DNA from: DASXBJ01 sp036491755
Lineage (GTDB): Bacteria > Chloroflexota > Dormibacteria > Dormibacterales > Dormibacteraceae
DNA: 16,756 nt
NCBI GenBank assembly: GCA_036491755.1
Contig: DASXBJ010000108.1
Span: 1 to 16,756, forward strand
Direction: 5' to 3'
Under the pieces are notes generated by a model. It did no database searches, was not told the DNA's origin, and saw only the letters and a list, made by a program, of their open reading frames with translations. Below, piece after piece: positions 1 through 5,890 of this stretch (positions are counted from its first letter, which is position 1; each line of letters starts with the position of its first letter). The position numbers and the translations under genes were made by a program.

Positions 1-170
1 GGCTTCGCCGGCCCGGGCTTGAACCCCATCACAGCGTCGGTGAAGAGGCGGGTGGCGAGCCGGGTTTTGGGCTCGCCTGTTCGCGCGGCGACCCTGGCCA
101 GCCGATCCACCACACGAGGCTCGACGCTGAGGCGGTAGAGCTGTTTGACGACGGGTTCCTTCTGTTTCAC
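1..170 (-). CDS. Small ribbon-helix-helix-like protein, C-terminus cut by window edge
   Basis: A reading frame opens with GTG at 170 and runs off the left edge after 56 codons, so the C-terminus is unseen. The start is well supported: AGGAGG lies 7 nt upstream (178-183). The visible protein starts MKQKEPVVKQLYRLSVEP and continues with a helix-rich, Arg/Leu-rich stretch. A short beta-strand-like segment (about residues 9-17) followed by two amphipathic helices resembles CopG/Arc-type ribbon-helix-helix DNA-binding proteins. That is inferred from pattern only, not a recognised family match. It lies 148 nt downstream of the phosphatase gene on the same strand, with its own strong ribosome binding site, and a 9-bp palindrome stands upstream. 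It could be an autoregulated repressor or antitoxin-like protein, or an unrelated small protein. The gene is surely real; the function is uncertain. Confidence 0.6.
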   Translation of the reverse strand, partial: MKQKEPVVKQLYRLSVEPRVVDRLARVAARTGEPKTRLATRLFTDAVMGFKPGPAK

Positions 171-177
171 GGCGGTT

Positions 178-183
178 CCTCCT
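178..183 (-). promoter_or_regulatory. Strong Shine-Dalgarno for the small RHH-like gene
   Basis: Perfect AGGAGG, 7 nt before the GTG at 170. It is one of the strongest ribosome binding sites in the window and fixes the start of the truncated gene. Confidence 0.75.
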
Positions 184-212
184 GAGTTGTTCACGCCCAG
201 GATTGTGCGATG

Positions 213-240
213 CAGGCGGGGCAGCCGCCTACCCCGCCTG
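213..240. repeat. Perfect 9-bp inverted repeat between phosphatase and RHH-like gene
   Basis: CAGGCGGGG (213-221) and CCCCGCCTG (232-240) pair perfectly around a 10-nt loop. It could be a GC-rich terminator for the superoperon and phosphatase, or an operator for the downstream RHH-like gene 43 nt away. No T-tract follows on either strand, so a classical intrinsic terminator is not demonstrated. The rest of the 171-318 gap shows only a weak 4-bp CCCC/GGGG pairing near 306-317. Confidence 0.5.
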
Positions 241-318
241 TTAAGGACGTGCTTGCGTGGGCACGGGATCGTCGAACGGTGCCAGATCTCCCAAGTGTGC
301 CCGAGCCCCGGTTGGGGG

Positions 319-1077
319 TTATCCGGCCAGTAGTGAGCCGAGGCGATCAATGCGGGCGGGCGCCACACCGGCGGCGTCAAGGTAGCCGGCGACGCCGCCC
401 CACCTCGAATCCAGGTGATCGAGCAGGCCGAGGATTCGGTCCGGCGGGCAGCGCAGGTCGTCGCGCACGATCTCCCTGCGCTCTGGCGCCGCCGCGGCCA
501 CCCACTCCTCGAAACGGTCCGCCAGCTGGGCCTCGCTCTCGGCGAAGTCCGCGGCGATGCTCTCGCGGGGCACGCCGGCGAGCTCCAGCATCATCGCGGC
601 CACGATCCCGGTCCGGTCCTTGCCCGCAAAGCAGTGGACGAGTGTCGCGCCCTCCGCCGTCGCCAGCCGCTCGAAGATCGCGCGCATGGCCGGCCGGCTG
701 TCTTCGACCATCATCAGGTACCGCCCGAGCATGTCCGGCGCATGGTCGAGTCGCGCCATCAGCGCGTCATCGATCAGGGGCAGGTTGACGTAGGCCGGGG
801 CGCGGTGCTGAATTACGCCCCTCACCCTGGCCCTCTCCCCTATGGGGCGAGGGGAAAGTGGGCTCGGCGCCCTTTTCAGCTCGGCTGAGGTGCGCAGGTC
901 GATGACGAGCGCGACACCGAAGGCGCGCATCGCCTCCTGGCCCTGTGGCGTGAGGTTGGCGGTGCAGTCCGACCGCACGAAAACGGAGCCGCGGGTCACG
1001 CCACCGGGACGCGGCAGGCCACCGAGGTCGCGGACGTTGCGGCAGTCGGGCCAGTCGAGCCGGCGGCCACTGATCAC
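319..1077 (-). CDS. Tyrosine-protein phosphatase-like protein (Tyr_phosphatase3 type) with in-frame repeat insertion
   Basis: A 252-residue cysteine-based phosphatase that probably removes phosphate from phosphotyrosine or another phosphoester in the cytoplasm; the substrate is unknown. The signature loop HCFAGKDRTG (CX5R, nucleophile Cys149, Arg155) and the N-terminal NVRDLGGL motif (residues 14-21) are diagnostic of the family. The GTG at 1077 is chosen because family homology begins just after it and GGGGAA lies upstream; a longer frame back to 1242 would overlap S9 by 133 nt with Arg/Glu-rich sequence typical of a wrong frame. It starts 32 nt after the S9 stop, so it is probably cotranscribed with the ribosomal genes. 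Residues about 71-92, after the conserved DLRTSAEL strand, are encoded by a palindromic repeat that keeps the frame open. The catalytic motifs look intact. Confidence 0.88.
   Translation of the reverse strand: MISGRRLDWPDCRNVRDLGGLPRPGGVTRGSVFVRSDCTANLTPQGQEAMRAFGVALVIDLRTSAELKRAPSPLSPRPIGERARVRGVIQHRAPAYVNLPLIDDALMARLDHAPDMLGRYLMMVEDSRPAMRAIFERLATAEGATLVHCFAGKDRTGIVAAMMLELAGVPRESIAADFAESEAQLADRFEEWVAAAAPERREIVRDDLRCPPDRILGLLDHLDSRWGGVAGYLDAAGVAPARIDRLGSLLAG
813..857 (+). repeat. Palindromic repeat, copy A, inside the phosphatase gene
   Basis: The element begins TTACGCCCCTCACCCTGG, then CCCTCTCCCC (831-840), a TAT loop and GGGGCGAGGG (844-853), pairing at 9 of 10 positions. It shares its left part and arms with the copies at 2721-2760 and 7322-7362, all in the same orientation. 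Read on the minus strand in the phosphatase frame it encodes a Pro/Arg-rich peptide (SPLSPRPIGERARVRG) without a stop. Confidence 0.7.
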
Positions 1078-1109
1078 CTCGGATTCCCCGCGGGTAGGCA
1101 GGGTGGGGT

Positions 1110-1502
1110 CTACCGCTTCGTGTACTGGGGCGCCTTGCGAGCCCGCTTCAGCCCGTACTTCTTGCGTTCCTTCATCCTCGCGTCGCGAGTCATCAGGCCG
1201 GCCTTCTTCAGGGCAGCCCGGAATGCCGGATCGAAGTTGCACAGCGCGCGGGCGATGCCGTGGGCGATCGCGCCCGCCTGCCCGCTGGTGCCGCCGCCGG
1301 CGACCTTGATGCTGATGTCAAACCTCCGCTGGGTGCTGGTCACCCGCAGCGGCGCCAGGGCTGCCATCTCGAGCACACGCCGCCCGAGGTATGCCAGCGG
1401 GTCCTTCTCGTTGACCGTGACGCGTCCCTCGCCCGGCTGCAACCTCACGCGCGCGACGGCGTTCTTGCGCCGGCCGGTGCCTCTGTTGAACGTCTCAGCC
1501 AA
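1110..1502 (-). CDS. rpsI: 30S ribosomal protein S9
   Basis: S9 (130 aa) sits in the head of the small subunit; in the family its C-terminal tail reaches the P-site tRNA. The conserved N-terminal GTGRRKNAVARVRL, the GGGTSGQAGAIAHGIARAL core and the basic C-terminus ending QYTKR are all present, and the length is normal for the family. The start is TTG at 1502: an in-frame TGA lies two codons upstream, and GGGAG stands about 9 nt before the TTG. The first 8 nt overlap the end of rplM, implying coupled translation, and rplM-rpsI is a near-universal pair. It is the last ribosomal protein gene of the run. Confidence 0.97.
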   Translation of the reverse strand: MAETFNRGTGRRKNAVARVRLQPGEGRVTVNEKDPLAYLGRRVLEMAALAPLRVTSTQRRFDISIKVAGGGTSGQAGAIAHGIARALCNFDPAFRAALKKAGLMTRDARMKERKKYGLKRARKAPQYTKR

Positions 1503-1959
1503 CCTTCATCTCTCCCTTGGCGTCGAAGGTGAGCACCTTCGGCTTTTGAGCCTGGTGCCCATGCTCGGCCCCGGCGTAAACGCGTAGCCGGGTCAGCATG
1601 TCCGCGCCGAGCGTGTTCCTCTGGAGCATGCCCTTCACGGCCGCCATGATTGGGAAGGTCGGGTCGAGCTCCTGCGCCTTCTCGAACGTGCGCGTCCGCC
1701 GTCCACCGGGGTAGCCGCTGTACCGCGAGTAGGTCTTGTCGCCGCGCTTGGCGCCGGTCACCTTGATCTTGGCCGCGTTGATGACGACCACGTGGTCGCC
1801 GCTGTTGAGGTGCGGCGTGAATGTCGGCTTGTGCTTGCCGCGCAGGATCCTCGCCACGCCCGAGGCAAGGCGGCCGAGCACCTGATCTGTCGCATCGACG
1901 ACAAACCAATCGCTCTTGAGATCCGCGGCTTTCGCCGTCCACGTCTTCTGTTTGCTCAT
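1495..1959 (-). CDS. rplM: 50S ribosomal protein L13
   Basis: L13 (154 aa) is an early-assembly 23S rRNA-binding protein of the large subunit. Diagnostic stretches are WFVVDATDQVLGRLAS, the GDHVVVINAAKIKVTG segment, the YSRYSGYPGG turn and the AVKGMLQRNTLG helix. Length is slightly above the usual 142-150 residues because of a C-terminal tail ending FDAKGEMKVG. The ATG at 1959 follows the truA stop by 9 nt, and only a weak purine-rich RBS (AGAGACAAAGA) precedes it, so reinitiation after truA is likely. It overlaps rpsI by 8 nt. No unusual residues were noticed in the core. Confidence 0.97.
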   Translation of the reverse strand: MSKQKTWTAKAADLKSDWFVVDATDQVLGRLASGVARILRGKHKPTFTPHLNSGDHVVVINAAKIKVTGAKRGDKTYSRYSGYPGGRRTRTFEKAQELDPTFPIMAAVKGMLQRNTLGADMLTRLRVYAGAEHGHQAQKPKVLTFDAKGEMKVG

Positions 1960-1968
1960 TCTTTGTCT

Positions 1969-2700
1969 CTAGTAAATCACTTCCACCAGTGTCAGACCCG
2001 CCGCTGGGGCCGTTCGTGCGGCCCGCCGGCGATCGCGCGCCCGGAGGACGGTCCCCACCCACTCGGGCGGCCGCCGGCCTCTACCGACCTCGGCCAGAGC
2101 CCCGGCGATGCTCCTCGCCAGGCCTCGCAGGAAGCCCTCCGCGACCAACTCGAGCTCGACGAACTCGCCGTGCCGCTCGACGCGCACCGAGCGCATCTCG
2201 CGCACCCGCGACTCCTCCGGCTCCGATGCCGAGCACAGGCTGGTCCAGTCGTGCCTGCCGACGAGCGCCCGCGCCGCTACAGACATCGCATCGACGTCCA
2301 GCGGACCGCGAACGTGCCAGCACCGGTCGCGCGCCAGGGCCGTCCGCGTGGGGCGGTCGAGGTAGCGATACCGGTAGCGGCGCCAGTGGGCGGAGTAACG
2401 AGCGTGAAACTCTTCCGGCACGCTCTCTGCCGAGACCACCGCCACGTCCTCCGGCAGACGCGCGTTGAGCGCGCCGACCAGCCTCTGCGGCGAAATCCGG
2501 GTGTCGGTGTGAAAGCTGACCACCTGGCCCTCTGCGTGGGCTCCGGCGTCGGTTCGCCCCGCGGCGTAGACCTTGTGCTCAGCTCCTGTCACCTCGAGCA
2601 ATGCCTTCTTCAGCTCGGCTTCGACGGTGCGGCCGTGGGCCTGCTGCTGCCAGCCGGCAAATGCCGTCCCGTCGTACTCCAGCACGACCTTGATATTCAT
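1969..2700 (-). CDS. truA: tRNA pseudouridine(38-40) synthase TruA
   Basis: A 243-residue cytoplasmic enzyme that isomerises uridines 38-40 in the anticodon stem-loop of many tRNAs to pseudouridine. The catalytic Asp is D51 in the AGRTDAGAHA motif. The N-terminal LEYDGTAFAGWQQQ and RTVEAEL motifs and the central FHARYSAHWRRYRYRY motif match the family. The C-terminal segment reads FLRGLARSIAGALAEVG, where FLxxMVRxIVGTL is commoner; this is a mild divergence. The ATG at 2700 has no clear Shine-Dalgarno, being preceded by an A-rich GGTTAAAAA. A 62-nt gap holding repeat copy B separates it from rplQ, and rplM follows 9 nt after its stop. truA between rplQ and rplM is a common arrangement. Confidence 0.96.
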   Translation of the reverse strand: MNIKVVLEYDGTAFAGWQQQAHGRTVEAELKKALLEVTGAEHKVYAAGRTDAGAHAEGQVVSFHTDTRISPQRLVGALNARLPEDVAVVSAESVPEEFHARYSAHWRRYRYRYLDRPTRTALARDRCWHVRGPLDVDAMSVAARALVGRHDWTSLCSASEPEESRVREMRSVRVERHGEFVELELVAEGFLRGLARSIAGALAEVGRGRRPPEWVGTVLRARDRRRAARTAPAAGLTLVEVIY

Positions 2701-2720
2701 TTTTTAACCAAACTGCCGGC

Positions 2721-2760
2721 TTACGCCTCTCATCTAGCCTCTCCGAAGGGGAGAGGAATC
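2721..2760 (+). repeat. Palindromic repeat, copy B, in the L17-TruA gap
   Basis: Starts TTACGCCTCTCATCTAG, followed by CCTCTCC (2738-2744), a 5-nt loop and GGAGAGG (2750-2756), a perfect 7-bp stem. It aligns with copy A, sharing TTACGCC and CTCA, and with copy C, sharing GGGGAGAGG and a trailing AATC. It fills most of the 62-nt rplQ-truA gap. No T-tract follows on the transcribed strand, so it is not an obvious terminator. Confidence 0.65.
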
Positions 2761-2762
2761 TC

Positions 2763-3116
2763 CTAGTCGACTAATTCGATGATCACCATCGGTGCGGCGT
2801 CCCCGAGGCGAGGGCCTTTGTGGATGATCCGGGTGTAACCGCCCGGCCGCTCGGCCAGGCGCGGAATGAGGTTCGAGAAGAGTCTCTCGACGACCTCGGG
2901 CTTGGACACTTCCTCGGCCACCCGACGCCGGGCGTTGAGGTCGTCGCCCTTGGCCGTGGTGATGAGGCGTTCGACCCAGCGTCGAAGCTCCTTGGCCTTC
3001 GGTTCGGTCGTCGTGATGCGGCCGCTTTCGAGCAGGGACGTGCAGAGGTTCCGCATCAGCGCCTTGCGCGCGTCGGTGTCCCGGTTGAAGTGACGGCCGC
3101 TTTTTTGATGTCTCAT
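2763..3116 (-). CDS. rplQ: 50S ribosomal protein L17
   Basis: L17 (117 aa) is a large-subunit protein found near the peptide exit tunnel. MRHQKSGRHFNRDTDARKAL at the N-terminus, LLESGRITTTEPKAKELRRW and the C-terminal RIIHKGPRLGDAAPMVIIEL are family signatures, and the length is typical. Its ATG (3116) directly abuts the rpoA TAA with no intervening base, giving TAAATG and implying coupled translation with the polymerase alpha subunit. rpoA-rplQ is the classical end of the alpha operon. After its stop comes a 62-nt gap with repeat copy B, the first substantial break after the alpha-operon genes. Confidence 0.97.
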   Translation of the reverse strand: MRHQKSGRHFNRDTDARKALMRNLCTSLLESGRITTTEPKAKELRRWVERLITTAKGDDLNARRRVAEEVSKPEVVERLFSNLIPRLAERPGGYTRIIHKGPRLGDAAPMVIIELVD

Positions 3117-4085
3117 TTAGCTGCGGAGGACAGTGCCCATCTCCTCGGGCTTGATGAAGCCCTTCTCGACGAGCTTCTCTTTGATCTCGTCGAGCGACTT
3201 CCGGCCAAAGTTGCGGAGAGCTAGCAGCTCCTCTTCCCGCTTCTGCAGCAGCTGGCCGACGGTCTGGATCTCGTTTGCCTTGAGGCAGTTGAACGCGCGC
3301 ACCGAGAGGTCGAGCTCCTCGATCGGAGTGTCCATCAAGCGGTTCTGGCCGGTCTTCTCGCCTTTGCGCTCGTCCTCGCCCTGCTTGATCCGGTCGCCGA
3401 AGCTCACGAAGAGCCGGAGGTGCTGGGTGAACAGCTCGGCGGCGTGGCTGACGGCCTCTTCGGGCGACATGGTGCCGTCCGTCCAGACCTCGATCAAAAG
3501 CCGGTCGTAATCGGTCGACTGCCCGACACGGGTCTTCTCGACCGTGAAGTTCGCCTTCTCGACGGGCGAGAAGATGGCGTCGATCGGGATCACGCCGATC
3601 GGCTGGCCCTCGCGCTTATTGCGGTCCGCCGGGACGTAGCCCTTGCCGCGCTCGACGTTCAGCTCGATCCGCAGGTGGCCCTTCGCGGCCAGGGTGCAGA
3701 TGTAGAGGTCGGGGTTCACGATCTCGACGTCGCTCGAGGCCTGGATGTGCGAGGCGTGCACCTCGGCGGGGCCCTTGACGTCGAGCATCAGGGTGACCGG
3801 GTCCTCGGTGAAGCTCTTCAAGCAGAGCCGCTTGAGGTTGAGGATGACCTCGGTCACGTCCTCTTTCACGTGCGGGATGGCGGTGAACTCGTGGGCGACG
3901 CCGTCGATCTGGATCGACGTCACGGCCGCGCCCCACAGCGAGGAGAGCAGCACGCGGCGCAGCGTGTTGCCGAGCGTCGTACCGAACCCGGGGTCCAGCG
4001 GCTCGATGTCGAACTTGCCGTAGTTCGCGCTCGTCTCGAGCTTGCGGACCTGGGGGGTCACTGTCATCTGGGTGTCAATTGCCAA
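3117..4085 (-). CDS. rpoA: DNA-directed RNA polymerase alpha subunit
   Basis: The 322-aa alpha subunit dimerises to nucleate core RNA polymerase and contacts promoter DNA and activators. The N-terminal domain (about 1-232) contains GFGTTLGNTLRRVLLSSL. The C-terminal domain (about 255-322) has LSVRAFNCLKANE and NFGRKSLDEIKEKL, keeping the Arg, Asn and Lys positions used for UP-element contact in E. coli. The TTG at 4085 is taken as the start; GGAGG lies 13 nt upstream, a long spacing. The alternative is ATG at 4067 (six residues shorter), which lacks an RBS. A TATACA sequence 7 nt before the TTG may be chance. rpsD ends 23 nt upstream and rplQ begins immediately after. Confidence 0.97.
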   Translation of the reverse strand: MAIDTQMTVTPQVRKLETSANYGKFDIEPLDPGFGTTLGNTLRRVLLSSLWGAAVTSIQIDGVAHEFTAIPHVKEDVTEVILNLKRLCLKSFTEDPVTLMLDVKGPAEVHASHIQASSDVEIVNPDLYICTLAAKGHLRIELNVERGKGYVPADRNKREGQPIGVIPIDAIFSPVEKANFTVEKTRVGQSTDYDRLLIEVWTDGTMSPEEAVSHAAELFTQHLRLFVSFGDRIKQGEDERKGEKTGQNRLMDTPIEELDLSVRAFNCLKANEIQTVGQLLQKREEELLALRNFGRKSLDEIKEKLVEKGFIKPEEMGTVLRS

Positions 4086-4108
4086 CTTGGGTTGTATACC
4101 TCCGCTTA

Positions 4109-4729
4109 TTACCGAGAGTAGAACTCGACGATCAGCTGCTCTTCGACCCCGGACTCCATCTCATGCCGATCCGGCCGGGCGAGCACTTTGGCGGACTTGT
4201 CGTCCGCGTTGAAGGAAAGCCAGGAGGGCACGGGCCTCACCTTGGAGGATTCCAGTGCCACGTCTGTGACGCCGTTGGCCGGCTTCACCTTGAGCACGTC
4301 TCCGGGCTTCAGCTGGTACGACGGCACGTTGACCGTCTTGCCGTTGACCTCGAAGTGCCGGTGACTGACGAGCTGGCGCGCCTGCTTGCGCGAGGTGCCC
4401 AGGCCCAGCCGGTAGATGACGTTGTCCATGCGGAGCTCGAGGTGACGCAGCAGGTTGACGCCGGTCACGCCGGGCTCGTGCGCCGCTCTGTCGAAGTAGT
4501 TGCGAAACTGCTTCTCGAGCAGGCCGTAGATGCGGCGCGCCTTTTGCTTCGCGCGCAGCTGCAGGCCGTAGTCGGAGGTCTTGCGCTTGCGCGCCTGGCC
4601 GTGCATGCCGGGCGCGAATGCGCGTCGCTCGATGGCGCACTTCGGTGTATAGCAACGCTCGCCTTTGAGGTAGAGCTTGGCGCCCTCCCGGCGGCAGAAC
4701 CGGCAGACCGGGCCGCTGTAGTTGGCCAC
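4109..4729 (-). CDS. rpsD: 30S ribosomal protein S4, zinc-binding (C+) form
   Basis: S4 (206 aa) nucleates assembly of the 16S 5' domain. The N-terminus holds a zinc-finger set C9-X2-C12-X13-C26-X4-C31, marking the C+ form. The S4 RNA-binding domain is clear: LELRMDNVIYRLGLGTSRKQARQLVSHRHFEVNGK is seen around residues 97-132, followed by VNVPSYQLKPGD. Length is normal. The GTG start at 4729 overlaps the rpsK stop by one base (TAGTG), so translation is probably coupled. It precedes rpoA by 23 nt. In E. coli S4 represses the alpha operon through an mRNA pseudoknot before rpsM; no space for that leader exists here. Confidence 0.97.
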   Translation of the reverse strand: MANYSGPVCRFCRREGAKLYLKGERCYTPKCAIERRAFAPGMHGQARKRKTSDYGLQLRAKQKARRIYGLLEKQFRNYFDRAAHEPGVTGVNLLRHLELRMDNVIYRLGLGTSRKQARQLVSHRHFEVNGKTVNVPSYQLKPGDVLKVKPANGVTDVALESSKVRPVPSWLSFNADDKSAKVLARPDRHEMESGVEEQLIVEFYSR

Positions 4730-5121
4730 TACACGCGCCTCCGCTTGGGCGGGCGGCAGCCGTTGTGCGGGATCGGCGTCACGTCGGTGATGGCGCTGAC
4801 CTCCAGGCCCGTGGCCTGCAGCGAGCGGATGGCCGCCTCGCGACCGGCGCCCGGACCGCGCACGAAGACCTCGATCGAGCGCATGCCGTGCTCCAGGGCT
4901 TTCTTGGCCGTGGTCTCAGCGGTCTGCTGGGCGGCGAAGGGCGTCGACTTGCGGCTGCCCTTGAATCCCTGTGCTCCGGCCGAACCCCACGAGATGACGT
5001 TGCCGTCAAGGTCCGTGATCGAGATGATCGTGTTGTTGAACGTGCTCTGGACGTGCGCCTGACCGTTGACGACGTTCTTGCGCTCGCGACGACGTGTCCG
5101 GACGACCTTTTTCTTAGCCAT
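4729..5121 (-). CDS. rpsK: 30S ribosomal protein S11
   Basis: S11 (130 aa) lies on the platform of the small subunit near the E-site mRNA. Conserved segments are GQAHVQSTFNNTIISITD, SWGSAGAQGFKGSRKSTPFA and the C-terminal TPIPHNGCRPPKRRRV. The ATG at 5121 is preferred over a GTG one codon upstream, because it sits in a TGATG fusion with the rpsM stop and gives the usual MAKKK start. The stop overlaps the rpsD GTG by one base. Both joints suggest coupled translation of rpsM-rpsK-rpsD. There is nothing odd in the sequence. Confidence 0.97.
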   Translation of the reverse strand: MAKKKVVRTRRRERKNVVNGQAHVQSTFNNTIISITDLDGNVISWGSAGAQGFKGSRKSTPFAAQQTAETTAKKALEHGMRSIEVFVRGPGAGREAAIRSLQATGLEVSAITDVTPIPHNGCRPPKRRRV

Positions 5122-5519
5122 CACTTACCGGCTTTGACCTTCTTCTTGCCTGCGACCGCGCGCTTGGGTCCGCGGCGTGAACGGGCGTTGGTCCGCGTGC
5201 GCTGGCCGCGGACAGGCAGCCCTCGGCGGTGCCGGCCGCCGCGGTAGGAGCCGATCTCCGTGAGGCGCTTGATGTTCTGCGCGATCTCGCGCCGAAGGTC
5301 GCCCTCGATGAGCACTTCCTTGGCGGTGGCCATCCGATCGATGATCTGGCGCAGCCGACCGACCTCCTCCTCGCTGAGGTCCTTGGTGCGGGTGTCCGCG
5401 TTCAGGTTGGCCATCTTGACCAGCTTTTGGGCGGTGGTGTTCCCGATCCCGTGGATGTAGGTCAAAGAGATCACGACCCGCTTCTGCGGGGGTATGTCGA
5501 CACCGGCAATTCTTGCCAT
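5121..5519 (-). CDS. rpsM: 30S ribosomal protein S13
   Basis: S13 (132 aa) sits in the head of the 30S subunit and bridges to the large subunit and P-site tRNA. MARIAGVDIPPQKRVVISLTYIHGIG at the start is seen as two blocks (MARIAGVDIPPQKR, LTYIHGIG), followed by the RREIAQNIKRL helix and the RGGRHRRGLPVRGQRTRTNA motif; the tail is Lys/Arg-rich. Length is slightly above 120-125 because of this tail. The ATG at 5519 follows the rpmJ stop by 8 nt (AGGACTAA), with AAGGA as part of the ribosome binding site. The short gap leaves no room for the S4-binding leader known before rpsM in E. coli. Confidence 0.97.
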   Translation of the reverse strand: MARIAGVDIPPQKRVVISLTYIHGIGNTTAQKLVKMANLNADTRTKDLSEEEVGRLRQIIDRMATAKEVLIEGDLRREIAQNIKRLTEIGSYRGGRHRRGLPVRGQRTRTNARSRRGPKRAVAGKKKVKAGK

Positions 5520-5527
5520 TTAGTCCT

Positions 5528-5644
5528 TCATCCTTGCCTTTGCTTGTGCTTCGGCGTCTTGGAGCAGATGACTCGCACCACCCCGTTCCGCTTGATCACC
5601 TTGCAGCTCGGACACATCTTCTTGACCGACGGTCGTACCTTCAT
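5528..5644 (-). CDS. rpmJ: 50S ribosomal protein L36
   Basis: A 38-codon gene for the smallest large-subunit protein. The translation begins MKVRPSVKKMCPSCKVIKRN and ends KTPKHKQRQG. Zinc ligands of the C+ form are visible as C11, C14, C27 and H33, so this is the zinc-dependent type; zinc-starved bacteria often carry a Cys-less paralogue elsewhere. The ATG (5644-5642) overlaps the infA stop in an ATGA fusion, and TTGGAG serves as its Shine-Dalgarno. The infA-rpmJ-rpsM order is common across Terrabacteria. Confidence 0.96.
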   Translation of the reverse strand: MKVRPSVKKMCPSCKVIKRNGVVRVICSKTPKHKQRQG

Positions 5645-5856
5645 CTCCAAATCTCTCGAATTCGCCCGCGCGACCTGTCGCTCGTCGCGAGCTCGACCCC
5701 AACCTTGTCGCCGGCGAGAAGCCGGGTGAAGTGGGAGCCGGCGCGATCGGCGACGTGGGCGAGGACCTTGGCCCCGTTCTCGAGCTCAACCCGGTAGACA
5801 CCGTTGGGAAGAGGCTCCACCACGACCCCCTTCACGAGTGGGGGGCGTTGGGGCAC
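5641..5856 (-). CDS. infA: Translation initiation factor IF-1, divergent
   Basis: IF-1 is a one-domain OB-fold protein that binds the 30S A site during initiation. VVVEPLPNGVYRVELENG, KVLAHV, GDKVGVEL and RGRI match the family. The usual SGKMR motif of the loop helix is absent: the sequence after the conserved His is VADRAGSHFTRLL, so K39 and R41 (E. coli numbering) become Arg and Gly, and K42 becomes Ser. The GTG at 5856 gives 71 aa, matching the usual 72. It has no Shine-Dalgarno but stands 8 nt after an extended -10-like TGGTACAAT, suggesting a leaderless message. The alternative start is TTG at 5883 (80 aa), 7 nt after the map stop. Identity is secure; the start is uncertain. Confidence 0.88.
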   Translation of the reverse strand: MPQRPPLVKGVVVEPLPNGVYRVELENGAKVLAHVADRAGSHFTRLLAGDKVGVELATSDRSRGRIREIWR

Positions 5857-5864
5857 GAACGACG

Positions 5865-5873
5865 ATTGTACCA
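5865..5873 (-). promoter_or_regulatory. Candidate extended -10 promoter element before infA
   Basis: TGGTACAAT (5873 down to 5865) matches an extended -10 (TGn + TACAAT) and is AT-rich amid GC-rich DNA. It lies in the gap between the map stop and the GTG of infA. No convincing -35 is seen at 17-18 nt (TGAGCC or CTGAGC). The spacing of 8 nt to the GTG would place the transcript start at or next to the start codon. Confidence 0.4.
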
Positions 5874-5890
5874 AAACATCCAAGATCGGC

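Noticed and set aside
213..240. Intrinsic terminator for the superoperon
   Set aside because: The stem is perfect but no T-tract follows on either strand, so it is kept only as an inverted repeat.
1078..1242. Longer N-terminus for the phosphatase starting at 1242
   Set aside because: It would overlap rpsI by 133 nt, and the added residues do not resemble the family; homology begins just after the GTG at 1077.
4065..4100. TATACA before rpoA as a promoter or leaderless signal
   Set aside because: No matching -35 box, the hexamer ends in A rather than T, and a GGAGG ribosome binding site sits right beside it.
3420..4121. Plus-strand open frame antisense to rpoA
   Set aside because: Shadow of the rpoA frame; no recognisable motif, no credible RBS, and rpoA itself is unambiguous.
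5520..5527. S4-binding alpha-operon leader before rpsM
   Set aside because: Only 8 nt separate rpmJ and rpsM, too short for the E. coli-type pseudoknot.
5520..5801. 93-codon minus-strand frame overlapping rpmJ and infA
   Set aside because: Low-complexity Ser/Arg/Pro translation in the wrong frame; rpmJ and infA account for the same bases with clear family motifs.
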